From Fomes fomentarius (taxonomy: Eukaryota; Basidiomycota; Agaricomycetes; Polyporales; Polyporaceae): a stretch of 64,000 nt of DNA. Position 1 is the stretch's first letter. Each line of letters opens with the position of its first letter. Positions 46,719 to 57,199 of this stretch are shown here, piece by piece. The notes beneath the pieces were generated by a model. The model saw nothing but the letters and a program-made list of their open reading frames with translations, had not been told where the DNA came from and ran no database searches. Made by a program: the position numbers and the translations under genes. The DNA lies in contig JABYQN010000012.1 of NCBI GenBank assembly GCA_022606135.1, forward strand, positions 434,001 to 498,000. The letters run 5' to 3'.

Positions 46719-49700
46719 TTACCCCCTCCTTAAGACACGCTTTCTCCTGGAGCGTGATAGGGGTCTGCGTATGTGGGAACACGAGATGATTCACCGGTCG
46801 ATGTGCTTTCGGATGAGCTTGATGGAATTCCGCGATTGCCTCCTGTGCGTGCGGGAGCTTCGTGCGTGAAAGCCATTCGTTTTCGGTGTCCGGGTAACCC
46901 TTCCACTTCACGAGATACTCGATGCCCCGCTTGTTCCGAGTCGGGCGCGAGTCGAGCACTTCCTCAACCTCTACCTCCTCTTGCCCTTCTACCAGCTCGG
47001 CTGGCGGTCGTTCGAAGTTCGGTCCGTGGGCTTCCGTTTCGACGTACGGAGTGAGGAGCGAGGCGTGAAATACGGGATGAATCCGCTTCCACGTCCTTGG
47101 AATGTCCAGTTTGTAAGTGACCGGGCCGAGTACGTCAGTGATTTCGAATGGTCCGTGACGTTTAGCAGCAAGCTTAGCTTTCGGTTGTGTCGTCTTCAGA
47201 TTCTTTCCGTCCAACCACACCTTGTCTCCGACCTTGAGGCCCAGGGTGTCCTTTCCCCAATCCCCATTATTCCGCTTCATCAACTCAGCTGCGAGTTCGA
47301 GGCTTGCGTCCGCCTCCTTCCGCATCTCTTCCAGCGCGCGAAGCCGTTCTTCCACACTTGGTACAGTCGACTCGACGTCTAGCACCGACGGGAACATACG
47401 CGGCGCAAAACCGTACCACAGTTCAAACGGCGATTTTCCGGTGGCGGAGTGGATGCGCGAGTTATGGCAGAACTCGGCGTAGGGTAGTAGCTTCACCCAG
47501 TCGTCCTGTCGGTAGTTGCAGAATGCACGTAAGTACTGTTCGACCTCCTGGTTGACTCTCTCAGTCTCGCCGTCGGTCTGTGGGTGGTACGCTGTACTGA
47601 GTGACGACTGAATACCAAGTTTCTCGAGCACACCTCGGGTTACTTTGCTTGCGAATTGTGGGCCTCTGTCCGATATCAGCTGGTCCCAGAGTCCAACGCG
47701 TCTGTACACGTTGTTGAATAGCAGGTCGACCGTTCCGTCGGCGTCGATGGTCTTGTGGCAGGGCGTGAGGAATATCGCTTTTGTACTCCGGTCGACGGTG
47801 ACGTTCAGGGCATCGTATCCTTCGGATGAAGGTAGGTCCGTAACGTAGTCTGTCGTAAGCGTCCCGAACGGTCTTGACGGAATCGCATTCGGGACGAGAG
47901 GTACGTGCGTTGCGTGACTCTGATTCTTGGTGGCTTGACAGACAGCACATCCTCGCACGTAGTTACGGATGAATACAGACATACCGGGCCACCAGAATTC
48001 ACGGCTCACTAACTCGTACGTCTTGAACCTCCCTGGGTGTCCGGCGACTGGTGAGTCGTGATATCGTCGGACGATGTCTCGACGAAGCTCTGGGTCGTCT
48101 GGGATGTATACCTTGCCTCGGAATAGTACAAGACCATCTTCGTAATTCCATTCTTGAATGTCCTTGACTAGGGACCGTGGCCCGTTCTTGAGAATAACTT
48201 CGAGGGCTTGTAGGACTTCGACGTCGCGTCTCGGTGCATCTCGAATTCTCTGACGTAGGGCGGCGTCTCCAATCGAGTTGACCATGCACGGGCGTGTCGC
48301 CCGTATGCGGAAAAACTTTGGATCGAGGAGGACGTGGTCGCGATTGTCGTCCTCTACCCCCTCCTTATGGTCAGGTCGCCTCGACATGGCGTCACTACGA
48401 TTTGTTGCTCCTGGCTTATGCACGAGTACGAAGTCAAATCTAGAGAGGAATAATGACCAACGTGCCTGGCGACGGTTCAGCTTTTGAGCTGTCTTGAAAT
48501 ATTCGAGGTTCTTGTGGTCTGTCCACACCTCGACTGTGTGTGGTGCGCCCTCGAGATAGTGTCGCCACGTCTCGAGTGCGCGTACTATCGCGAGGAGTTC
48601 TTTGTCGTAGATGTCGTAGTTCCGTTCCGCTTCCGACAGTGACTTTGACAGGTATGCAACCGGGTGCCAGAGGTCATCGGGCCCTTTCTGTGAAAGTATA
48701 CCCCCGGTGGCGAAGTCCGAGGCGTCCACTTCGACCAGGTACGGTTTGTCAGCGTCGGGCATTACAAGAATGGGGGATGAAATGAACGCCTCTTTTAACA
48801 GCTCAAAAGCCTTCTGGCAGTGCATTGTCCATAACCATGGCACGTCTTTCTTTGTCAAGTCGAACAGTGGACGTGCGATCTTCGAGAAGTCCTTGATGAA
48901 CCGTCGGTAGAAATTTCCGAATCCTAGGAACGCTTGGACATCCTTGACCCTCTGTGGAACCGGCCATTCGGCAATACCGGCGACCTTGACTGGGTCCATG
49001 GCCAGTCTGTCGTGTGATATGATGAGCCCTAAATATTCGATCGAGTCTCGTTCAAAGAAACACTTCTCTGGTTTGAGGAATAGGTCATGTTCTTCGAGAC
49101 GTCGGAGCACCTGGTTCACAATCTCCCTGTGCTCCCCGACTGTCTCCGTGAATACCAGAATGTCGTCCATATAGATAATGACTTTCCCCGTATCGATGAG
49201 GTCCTTGAAAGTCTCGTTCATCATTGCCTGAAATGTCGCCGGTGAGTTCATCAGGCCGAAGAACATGACAGTAGGTTCAAACAACCCGAGGTTTGTCTTG
49301 AACGCAGCCTTCCACTCGTCGCCCTCTTTGATGCGTACGTTGTTGTAACCCCAGCGGACGTCCATCTTTGAGAACACACGCGACCCCTTCAACTTGTCCA
49401 CGAGTTCTGGTATGAGTGGGAGCGGGTACTCGTTCTTCACCGTCCCGGAGTTGAGGTATCTGTAATCCTGTACTGGCCGTAGCTTTCCGTCTTTCTTCTT
49501 AACGAAGAAAAATGGACTTGCCATGGGGGACTTGGACGGTCTTATATACCCTTTTCTGGTGTGTTCGTCAACGAACGTCCGCAGCTCTACCTGCTCGGCT
49601 GGGCTGAGGGGGTAGATCTTGCACGGCTTCGGCTGGAAGTCGGGCTTGAGGTCGATGGCGTGGTCCCATGCCCTGCGATCTGGGAAGCGTTCAGACTCCC

Positions 49701-50753
49701 GTCGGTCGAAAACGCGTTGGAATCCTCGATACGGTGGGGGGACCATTTCTTCGAAGGTCTGAGACCGCGTCTCTGCCGCTCGTTCAGCGAGCTCTTGTGC
49801 CTTGGTAAATCCTGCTCGTATGCGAGTAGTGTCAGCCAGTTCGTCTGATTGATATGGGGCGTCAGACTTAGCGGCAGGAGCCTCGTCTTGGCCGTAGGTT
49901 GTGAGTCCTGCGAGCCTCACTCCGAGGTTGGTCCATGCGTCCGGAATGGTGGGTCGTTCGTCGTCATCTTCGGCGAACAGCCTCGTCGGCTCACTGTTTG
50001 GAGCCGTTCTGGTTTGGCTGACCGTCCGACGTCCCGCGACTTGTCGCGTGGGTTTGATAACGTGTGGTCCGAGTACGTCCTTGAAGAGCACCGTGTACTC
50101 ACGGTGGGACGTTCGCGGGTCTGTAGTTGTGGTTGCGAGCGTCCGTGGGGTTCGCGCTCGGTCTGGTCGTGTGCGTACGTGTTGCACAGGTGGTCGGACG
50201 AGGGTGCATGTGGGGGGACAACGCGTCAAGTCGACGCGGTCAGTGGTCCAGTCTATCTGAGGGTTGTGTTCGTCGAGCCAGTCTGTTCCTAATATGACGT
50301 CGTGATCTCCGATGTCCGTGATGTAGAACTCTGCTCGTTCTTCGTGGTAGGACCGGCCGTCGTGCGAGTAGATGCGCACGGTCTGTGTCGTGCTGTGTTG
50401 TACCCAACCCATGATATTTTCTGAGCCGTCCACGTTCCGGACGGGGAACGGTTGCTGTAGGCGTTTCAGCGTGAATTGGTGGGTTTTGGCGAATCTAGAA
50501 TGCATGATGAGTCCTTCTGCACCACTGTCGAGTAGTGCTCGTGCGCCGATTTTTCTGCCGGTGAAACGTCCAATGATATTAACTTCAAGAGTGATTGACG
50601 GTGTCTGTCGGTTACGAGTTGTGAAAGAAATAGATAACGATTTCGGACAGAAACTGGACTCGCATGGGGCTAATACATTGTATCGATTTTGAGACGTGAC
50701 TCCGGCGTATCGTACAGTCCCGGTCGACGGCGCGTCGACGGGACGTTCTAAAA
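46621..50753 (-). CDS. pol: Pol polyprotein (protease, RT, RNase H, integrase, chromodomain)
   Basis: An open frame of 1451 codons from 50976; the first 74 lie inside gag in another frame and are probably not translated. Counting from that frame: protease DSGAEG at 150, reverse transcriptase with YMDD at 602-605, RNase H acids D751, E793 and D820, integrase zinc residues H973, H980, C1010 and C1013, and catalytic D1043, D1103 and E1139, an exact D,D-35-E spacing. A GPY/F-like segment (KRHGPFEITDVLGPVTYKL) follows, then a chromodomain (about 1335-1390, YLVKWKGYPDTENEW) that would direct integration through chromatin. Expression needs a -1 shift from gag; a T5 run overlaps the gag stop codon at 50748-50754. 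Confidence 0.93.
46719..46731 (-). other. Polypurine tract
   Basis: Directly inside the 3' LTR the minus strand reads AAGGAGGGGGTAA, the expected plus-strand DNA primer site. It lies within the pol reading frame (KEGV). Confidence 0.8.
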
Positions 50754-52784
50754 ATCCAGCGCGGTGGCGAGATCCTTCAACAGCGTGCTGGCCTCCTCCC
50801 TCTTGTCGGCGTCGAGGGTACCGACGTGCTTGATGAACCTGCTGAGCGATCTGATCGGGTCTTCTTCGGCTTCTTGAGCTTGGGACGGCGTGGGGTTCGA
50901 CGACGTCTGAGCGACTGGCACTGCAGGCGTAGCGTCCAGTGCCCGCACGCGCGGTCGCATAGTCTTCTGCGGGCAATCTCGCGCGACGTGCCCTGCGTGC
51001 GGTTTGCGGCAGTAGAAGCAGCCGCTCGTCTCGAACAGTTGCTTCTTCTGTTCGGCTGTGAGCGGAGTGCGTCTAACTGCGTCAACGTCCATCGGGACTA
51101 CTTGGTCGTTGGAGGACGTTGTCGAAGGTGGGGGTCGGGTCTGAGCGGGGCGATCGGGGGTCTGCTGTGTCTTGAAAAAGGTATGAAGGCGCGCACCGTG
51201 ATTTCCCTGACCCCAGCGTTTCTTTTCCAGTTCGCGTCCTCGGGTTTGAGCATCGACCTCTTTAGCGTACGACTTGTACGTATCGAGCTTGGTCGCGACT
51301 GGGTGGATGCGGTAGACGTCGTCGAGGATGCCGGGGCGAAGGCCCTTTTTGAAGAAGTAGATCTGCGCCTCTTCGTCGTACTTGGTCTTGGGTGCCAGTA
51401 TCTCGAACTCGGTGACGTATTGCTCGACCGTGCGTGAGCCTTGCTTGAGGTTCTCGAATGCGACCTGTGCTTCGCCCTTTTTGTCCGCGTACTCAAAGCG
51501 TACGTCGAACGCGTCAGTGACCGCTTTCAGCGATCCGTACTTCGGGACGTGGGCAGTGTTACTTGCCAGTGCGTCTTCGTCCGCGATGATCTGTTCCATG
51601 ACCATCTCGGCCCATGCGCCGGCTACATCGCCGTGCATGAAGCTGAGGAAGAGGATGACCTTTTTGCCCTCATCGTTGTATCGTGTCGCGTTCTGTCGAA
51701 TGTAGAGTTCGAAGGCGAGTCGGAATCGCCGTGCTTGGTTTTTGTCGCCGGTGAACGGCTGGGGTTTGTTGCCGATGTCAGCCGTCTGTATGGTGGTGGT
51801 TGTGGCGGCCATCGTGGCCGCGGTTTCGGTGGAACTCGGGGTGGTAGCGAGAGCGTCGGGCGGTGGCGGGACGACGGGGGAAGCGGGGTCTATTATGGGC
51901 GACGGTGAGGGTGTTAGAGCGCGGAGGTCAGGTGCGTGCTCGTGTGGTAAGTGTGAAGAGGATGCGATGCGTAGAGGTGAGGGAGGGCGCGGCGTAGACG
52001 GCGGTGTGACGTGGGGTTCGGTCTGCTCTTCGCGTAGTTGCTGCGCGTACTGGTGCTCCTCCGGCGAGACGTACGGGTGTCCTTCGCGTGTCGAAAAGAA
52101 CCAGCCGGGTTCTTCGGAGTCGTCTTCTGAGTCGTCGCCCGGGAACCAGTCGATTTCCTCGCGGCCGCCTGGAGTCTGGATGAAGTACTGGCCGGCAGAC
52201 TTCTGGACGTATTCAGGGGTGCGGCGTCCCGACGTGGGAGGGTCGGACGGGGCGCGGAACCTGCCTGTGGAACTCGTGTTGGGCGTCTACTGCGCGCGCG
52301 CGCGACGCGAAGTTCGCGCGAGGGAGGGGAACGGAGTCGCGAGGTCTTCAACGACGCGCGCGGGGGTTCGGAATCGACTCCCGATAGTTAGACGGTCGTT
52401 CCGTCTCTCGATCTCGTATGGGCGGGGATGGAAGCTGTCTGGCTGACGTCGTGGACTTTGGCACTGAACGTAGTCGACGATCTGGACGATCCAACGGCCC
52501 TCGTGATCGCGGGTTGCAACGGTACCAAAGTAGTAATACGTGTACTTCACCTGAGTGCCGATCCTCTCCGTAGTTATCTGAACTACCGTATACGTGTCGT
52601 GCAGATCCTGCGGGCGGCGGCGGATCGTGCGAAAGAACGAGATCCACCGATCTTCGAGCGTCTCGTTTTCAGCTAGCGCGTGGGGCTCGACGAAACGGTG
52701 ATTAAAGGTTTGGTGGTATCGAAGCCGTGGCGTGGGTTCTAAAGCTTCTGGGTCCTGTTCGTCGATGTCGATGTAGATGGGCAT
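50748..52784 (-). pseudogene. gag: Gag polyprotein with one in-frame stop
   Basis: The frame is continuous from ATG 52784 to TAG 50748 (678 codons before the stop) except for one TAG at 52289-52287. Segment 1 has MPIYIDIDEQDPEALEP and an RWISFF motif. After the TAG the same frame continues with QTPGGREEIDWFPGDD and EPGWFFSTREGHPYVSPEE, then from an internal Met at 51812 the capsid-like part (FTGDKNQARRFRLAFELYI). A zinc knuckle CFYCRKPHAGHVARDC has CX2CX6HX4C spacing, two residues longer than the canonical CX2CX4HX4C. If translation starts at 51812, a capsid and nucleocapsid of 354 residues is still made, so the element may not be dead. Confidence 0.8.
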
Positions 52785-52812
52785 TCACGGCGGGGCAGAG
52801 CGGAACCTGGGG

Positions 52813-52822
52813 AGACTGTCCT
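52813..52822 (-). other. Primer-binding site, self-priming type
   Basis: Two bases inside the 5' LTR the minus strand reads AGGACAGTCT. Its exact complement, AGACTGTCCT, occurs in the LTR at 52958-52949, about 28 nt downstream of a TATA motif (near 52986), where transcription would start. This is the arrangement of the fission yeast Tf1 element, whose RNA 5' end primes reverse transcription. Confidence 0.75.
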
Positions 52823-52824
52823 AA

Positions 52825-53112
52825 TGTCAGGGCTTGGCGGGCGTTTGTCGGCTAGTCAGGCGAGGCGTTGAGTAGCGAGAGTACGAATGAATAGAGAAGC
52901 GAGAGTATCGAGAAGTACAGCAGCGTGGGACGGTACCGTAAGACGAGAAGGACAGTCTGGGGAGAAGAAGTCTCCCCAGCGACTATAAGAGCCCGTGAGT
53001 GATCCGATAGCTAGCTATCGATGAAGAGAACATGAGGCTCGAGGCATGAGGCTACGGTACGTAGGGCGTCTATCGGCAATGAGCATGCTTAGACGCAGGA
53101 GAATCCGTAACA
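52825..53112 (-). repeat. 5' LTR with promoter
   Basis: 288 bp. On the minus strand it holds CTTATAG (TATA motif near 52986) and a GGGGAGACTTCTTCTCCCC hairpin right before the predicted RNA start. Confidence 0.93.
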
Positions 53113-53257
53113 CTTGGCAGTGGCACTCGTCGCTCGCGTTATCAGTGCCATCCGCAGGACCGTACGTCAACGTTTCAAAGTTCAACTGGTACTGACCTTG
53201 ACCCTAGGAGCCACCAGTTCTAAGTACTAAATAACACCTCAAACCGTCAGCTCAAGC

Positions 53258-54199
53258 ATGCCCCTACCTCTTGAACTTATCCGAATTGTGAGTAGTCGTA
53301 ATCGACGCGTGTGTTTCCTTGAACTCACGATCATCAGAGTTCGTTTTTGCCCGTCCTCCAGCCCTTCCATCCCTAACCCTTGTTTGTATCTGTACGCAGT
53401 TTTTGAGGTAGCATCACGCGATCAAACGTCCGTTGCTGCTAGGATATGTCTCCTCTGTCACAGCGCGCGCGCATGGATTCTGCCTTTGTTGTACGACACC
53501 ATCACCCTTGACTCTTCGGAGCAAATAGAATCGCTTGCCTACGCACTCATGAGGTCCGACGACGAGATCATCGTGGATCACCTCCCCGCTCTGTTTATTC
53601 GCAAGCTCTGGATCGGACACACAAGCTCCTTCCAGCCGCACGACCTCGACTATGGCTCTACCGCATGGCCGATAACCCTCATCCACCAGATCCTGACCCG
53701 CTGCCCCTCCCTCCGCTCTCTCGCCGTCATCGGAATTGGCCAGGCGCGCTGGTATCGCCTTACGGGCGTCATCCCTCCATCCGTGACGTCCCTCACCCTC
53801 GGCCCAGTGCATGGAGAAGTCGATTACCGCCACATGCCTTGTGCGCCGAACCTCTACCGGTTCACGAGCCTCGACACGTTCATGCTCGATGCCGAGATCC
53901 GCGACCTCGTGCTTTCGCCCACGATCCACACCATACGCCGCATATACTCGTCGGGCGATCGTGTCGATCTCGCGATGGACCAGCTCGAGTGCGTCGCGCA
54001 GGCGACGGTGCTCGAGAGGCTGGAGATTGTGTGCTACGCGAGCTCGCGGGAGGAGGCGGCGTCGTTGCTTGATGCAGCGGCGGAGGGACGGGAGTACGAC
54101 CGTGATCGTGTTGTGCTGGTCCCGCAATCATCCGTCCGGGCTGGAGGACGCGATGCGATTGCGACTTTGTTTGAGGAGTGGGAGGGAGGCGAGGGGTAA
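53258..54199 (+). CDS. F-box-like protein, paralogue 1
   Basis: The N-terminus MPLPLELIRI is the LPxEL helix of F-box-like proteins common in Agaricomycetes, followed by FEVASRDQTSVAARICLLCH and ARAWILPLLYDTITL. The rest resembles leucine-rich-type substrate-receptor domains without clear repeats (FIRKLWIGHTSSF, CPSLRSLAVIGIG, SVTSLTLGPVHGEVDYRHM). The frame is open throughout (313 residues), but 53288-53399 looks intronic: GTGAGT at 53288, CAG-A-GTTCGT at 53335-53344 and CAG at 53397-53399. With a one-base exon (A, 53338) the join reads LIRI-IFEVAS, which fits the family. The paralogue at 54758 shows the same layout. Confidence 0.8.
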   Translation: MPLPLELIRIVSSRNRRVCFLELTIIRVRFCPSSSPSIPNPCLYLYAVFEVASRDQTSVAARICLLCHSARAWILPLLYDTITLDSSEQIESLAYALMRSDDEIIVDHLPALFIRKLWIGHTSSFQPHDLDYGSTAWPITLIHQILTRCPSLRSLAVIGIGQARWYRLTGVIPPSVTSLTLGPVHGEVDYRHMPCAPNLYRFTSLDTFMLDAEIRDLVLSPTIHTIRRIYSSGDRVDLAMDQLECVAQATVLERLEIVCYASSREEAASLLDAAAEGREYDRDRVVLVPQSSVRAGGRDAIATLFEEWEGGEG

Positions 54200-54757
54200 A
54201 CACGTCATGTATGTCGCTGCTTTGCACTTCGCTCGAGAAGCGTCTTCGCCCATCCAAGGGTCCCAGTACTTACCCCGTGTGTCGATCAGCGATGCTACCA
54301 AATGGTATCACCATTTCCTCATCCTTACTGATGCATCACTCAGGCATCCTGCAGAACTCACTTCGATGTCTATTGAAAACAGCGTACACCGAGTACGTCC
54401 GGGATCAATCGCTCACATCTTGGTTATTATGAAGTGCACTTCATTCCAATTTCCTATAACTAGAGAAACCTTGTTTACATCTTTCCCTTCGTTCCCTAAG
54501 ACCTTGACCTGACAAGTATATGATGCACACAAAATGCCGGAGGCAGGGTTGGAATCGCTGCACATTGACGTAAGTGCGGAAACAGCCGGAAACGTCCAAG
54601 GGTCGACGCTCGCTTAAACCCACTAGCCTTAGCCATGGCACCTCATTGATGCAATAGTGCAACCTAATTAGATTGGAGCGGGAGCTGCCGGCCCTTCTTA
54701 GGCGAACGTTTTATGACCCGCGTCGTTGCGAGGGTGCCCCTACGGTTGTCTCTTACC
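54200..54757. other. Intergenic between tandem F-box-like paralogues
   Basis: 3' flank of paralogue 1 and promoter of paralogue 2. No other feature recognised. Confidence 0.35.
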
Positions 54758-55772
54758 ATGCTGGCGACTGCCATGGCGCACAGGGCGCCCCCGGAGGGGC
54801 ACACCCTACCTGTGGAACTCATTCAGACGGTAGGTATCTCAGAAACATGCTTTCGCAATGACTGACTGAACACGACCCTAACCGCAGGGTAAGGGCTTCG
54901 TGCTTCCTTGGGCCTCCAATCGTTTCTTGCTAACGAGCGCTATCAATCACATAGTCTTCGAAGACGCGGCCTCCGAGCCTTTCGTTGGCGCTGCGCTGTG
55001 TCGAGTGTGCCGCACCGCACAGGCATGGGTTCTTCCACTACTATACGAGACCGTGGTCCTCTCGACAGCGGCCGACATCCGACGGTTTGCTAGCAGCCTC
55101 ACCGAACGCGAAGCGTCCGGTCACGTCACGGCTCCTTCCTCTCCGGCGCTCTACGTGCGCAACCTCTGGATAGGACCGACCAGTTCCTGCCAGGACAGCA
55201 TCTCCCTGCTAAGCGAATCCTCTGACTGGCCTCAAGCCGACACGTACAAGATCTTGCAGCAGTGCAAGTCCCTCCGAACGTTCGCGCTCATCAACCTTCC
55301 GCCAGCCCTCTGGACGCCATCCTGCGTCCCCAAGTCTGTCGAGGCGCTCTGGCTTGGGCCCTCGCACGCACGCATCGACTGGAAGTACCTCCTGTGCGCG
55401 CCGAAGCTGAGGGAATTCGTCAGCATCGATACGTTCGTCTTCGACACCGAGTTCGCTGCCCTCCTGCGCGAGGCGAGCGGCATCAAGGAGATCCGGCAGT
55501 ACCTTCGGGATCCCGACGCGGCGCTCCATGCGCTCGGGCGCGTGATCGACACCCCCGTGGACACGACGCTGGAGCAGATCGAGGTCGTCTGCTGTGCAGA
55601 GCAGCGCGGATCTTTGTCGATGTTTGTGGAGGACGACCAGGACGGGACTTCGTACGACGTTGCGAATCATCGGCTGGTGCTCACCATCAAGTCGATGCTG
55701 CGGGACAGCAAACCGGACTTACTTGCGCTCGTCTTCGGTGACTGGCTTGCTACTATCGGTTTCCGTGACTAG
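54758..55772 (+). CDS. F-box-like protein, paralogue 2
   Basis: Exon 1 starts at 54758 or in frame at 54773 (MAHRAPPEGHTLPVELIQT) and ends at 54829. The main exon from 54955 encodes FEDAASEPFVGAALCRVC, RTAQAWVLPLLYETVVL, LYVRNLWIGPTSSC, CKSLRTFALINLP and the C-terminus DLLALVFGDWLATIGFRD. It is related to 53258-54199 along its whole length, so the two form a tandem pair. Between them GTAGGT (54830), CAG-G-GTAAGG (54885-54894) and TAG (54952-54954), with a GCTAAC branch-like site near 54930, point to two introns flanking a one-base exon (G, 54888), giving IQT-VFED. A single-intron model (exon resuming at 54888) is also open but inserts an unrelated segment. Confidence 0.78.
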
Positions 55773-55988
55773 GCTCGGGCGCCATGTGGTGAGTACGTTC
55801 CGTGTCGCGCTGTGCAGAGATGCTGACTGCGTAACTCAGGCGAGGGAACACAGAGTATGATACGATCAGGCTCACAGCCTTGTAATTTGACCGATACCTC
55901 TCCTTATTGGGCGCACGACTCTATACCAGTCGTTTTAGTTCCGTCTTCCTCTTCATCAATAGCAAGGTTCATATCGAACAATCTCGAG

Positions 55989-56296
55989 ATGGATGTCCTC
56001 ACTGCGGTGAGCACGACGCATACCACGGCAATGGTCAAGTTGGAGTCAGAAGCGACTAATGACAAAGGAGCGCATGGTGTATACGTCAGCGTATATGTCC
56101 GACATGACACAGCTCGTGAGCGTTCATCGTAGCCCTACACCAATGAAGTAGTAACTAATCAATACTGGAAGTCGTTCTCGATCGTGTTCCCCAAGATCCT
56201 CTTGATGTTGACGCCATGTCAGAATCGTCAGATATCAAAGTCGACGATATCTACACTCTTATCCGGGCATACTATGGGCACCATGTCCACAAGTGA
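55989..56296 (+). CDS. Possible small two-exon hypothetical gene
   Basis: A frame starting MDVLTAVSTTHTTAMVKLE can be joined through a GTGTAT...AAG intron (about 56076-56169) to a second exon reading VPQDPLDVDAMSESSDIK and ending DIYTLIRAYYGHHVHK at 56296. About 70 residues. The second exon has the composition of real protein, but no family is recognised and the model may be a fragment of a larger lost gene. Confidence 0.35.
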
Positions 56297-57199
56297 TCTC
56301 ATGGTGTGAGATACAGCTCCTTCTTGAGCTTCTTACCGTATTTTCAACTTCCCCGGTGCACACTCCTGAATACGTATACGTCTGATCATCTAGAGTCTGC
56401 TAGTAGACATATTAGCGGTCTGCTGGCGTGCCTGGGAGCCATGGCGGAGGAACCGTTGTGTCCCCGTCTTACCCGCAAAGTACATAGTGTGCAGCCTGGG
56501 TCAGCACCACGAAATCCAGAACGCTTCTCGCCGTACTGACTCTTCGTGGTTATGCTACTGTCACTGCTAGTCTGTGCTTGAACGCGGTGACGTAGCTCGG
56601 CATGGGGTCTCTGGGGTCCCTTGCGATCTTTGGAGCAACAGGCGCTGGGGCGCTTCGATCTCAGGCTTGAGTTTGTTCCACCACGTGTACAGCAGTAGCT
56701 AGAGCGAGTTCTGTGTTGACCTCAAACGCAGGCTAGAGGAGAATACCTGACATGACTGGCGATGCTTCATTGGTATGTGAGTCCCGTGGAATTGAATTCC
56801 GAGCTTCATAAGCGCTGATGGGGGATGTTGATAGAGGGGATAAGTTCACTCGGGCTATTGAATACATCCTATCTCATCCACGCGTCGATCTTCCAGGACA
56901 TATCCTCTTCCGCTGTTAGCCACCGGATTGGAAGATTCGATCAGAGCGCGCGCGTACATATATTAGCAATGCGGATACCAGCTTTCTCCACTTGCGCCGG
57001 AGAGGGACGATAAGGCGCTCCGTTCTAGGCATCGCGTACGGTTAAAGCGAGCATGACCTGAGAACGTCCACTGCGTCAATAGATAACGTTATCGACAGCT
57101 CCCTGATGGCGCGCCTTATATCCCCCGGCCGCTCCATCCAAGTTTGAGACTGGGTTCCTTTCCTCCCCTCATCTCCTACCTCCAGGAGCATCAACCGAG
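56297..57199. other. Intergenic, promoter side of transporter gene
   Basis: No gene seen. The last 100 bases before 57200 form a pyrimidine-rich leader typical of basidiomycete genes. Confidence 0.35.

Larger units (their letters stand above)
46431..53112 (-). mobile_element. Ty3/chromovirus LTR retrotransposon, near-complete
   Basis: Two 288-bp LTRs (46431-46718 and 52825-53112) start TGTCAG and end TAACA on the plus strand and read as identical. CTTGG flanks both sides (46426-46430, 53113-53117), the expected 5-bp target duplication. Between them, on the minus strand, lie a primer-binding site, gag, pol in the -1 frame and a polypurine tract. A chromodomain after the integrase places it among chromoviruses, in fungi usually the Tf1/sushi type. 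All catalytic residues are present. The one visible lesion is a TAG in the N-terminal gag region, so the copy is young and close to intact. Confidence 0.95.

Noticed and set aside
50754..50976. First 74 codons of the pol open frame as a real N-terminus
   Set aside because: They overlap gag in another frame and show Arg/Gln-rich shadow composition; pol homology begins only after the T5 run.
51742..52446. Plus-strand open frame of 234 codons within the retrotransposon
   Set aside because: Antisense of gag; Gly/Arg/Ser-rich shadow without motifs.
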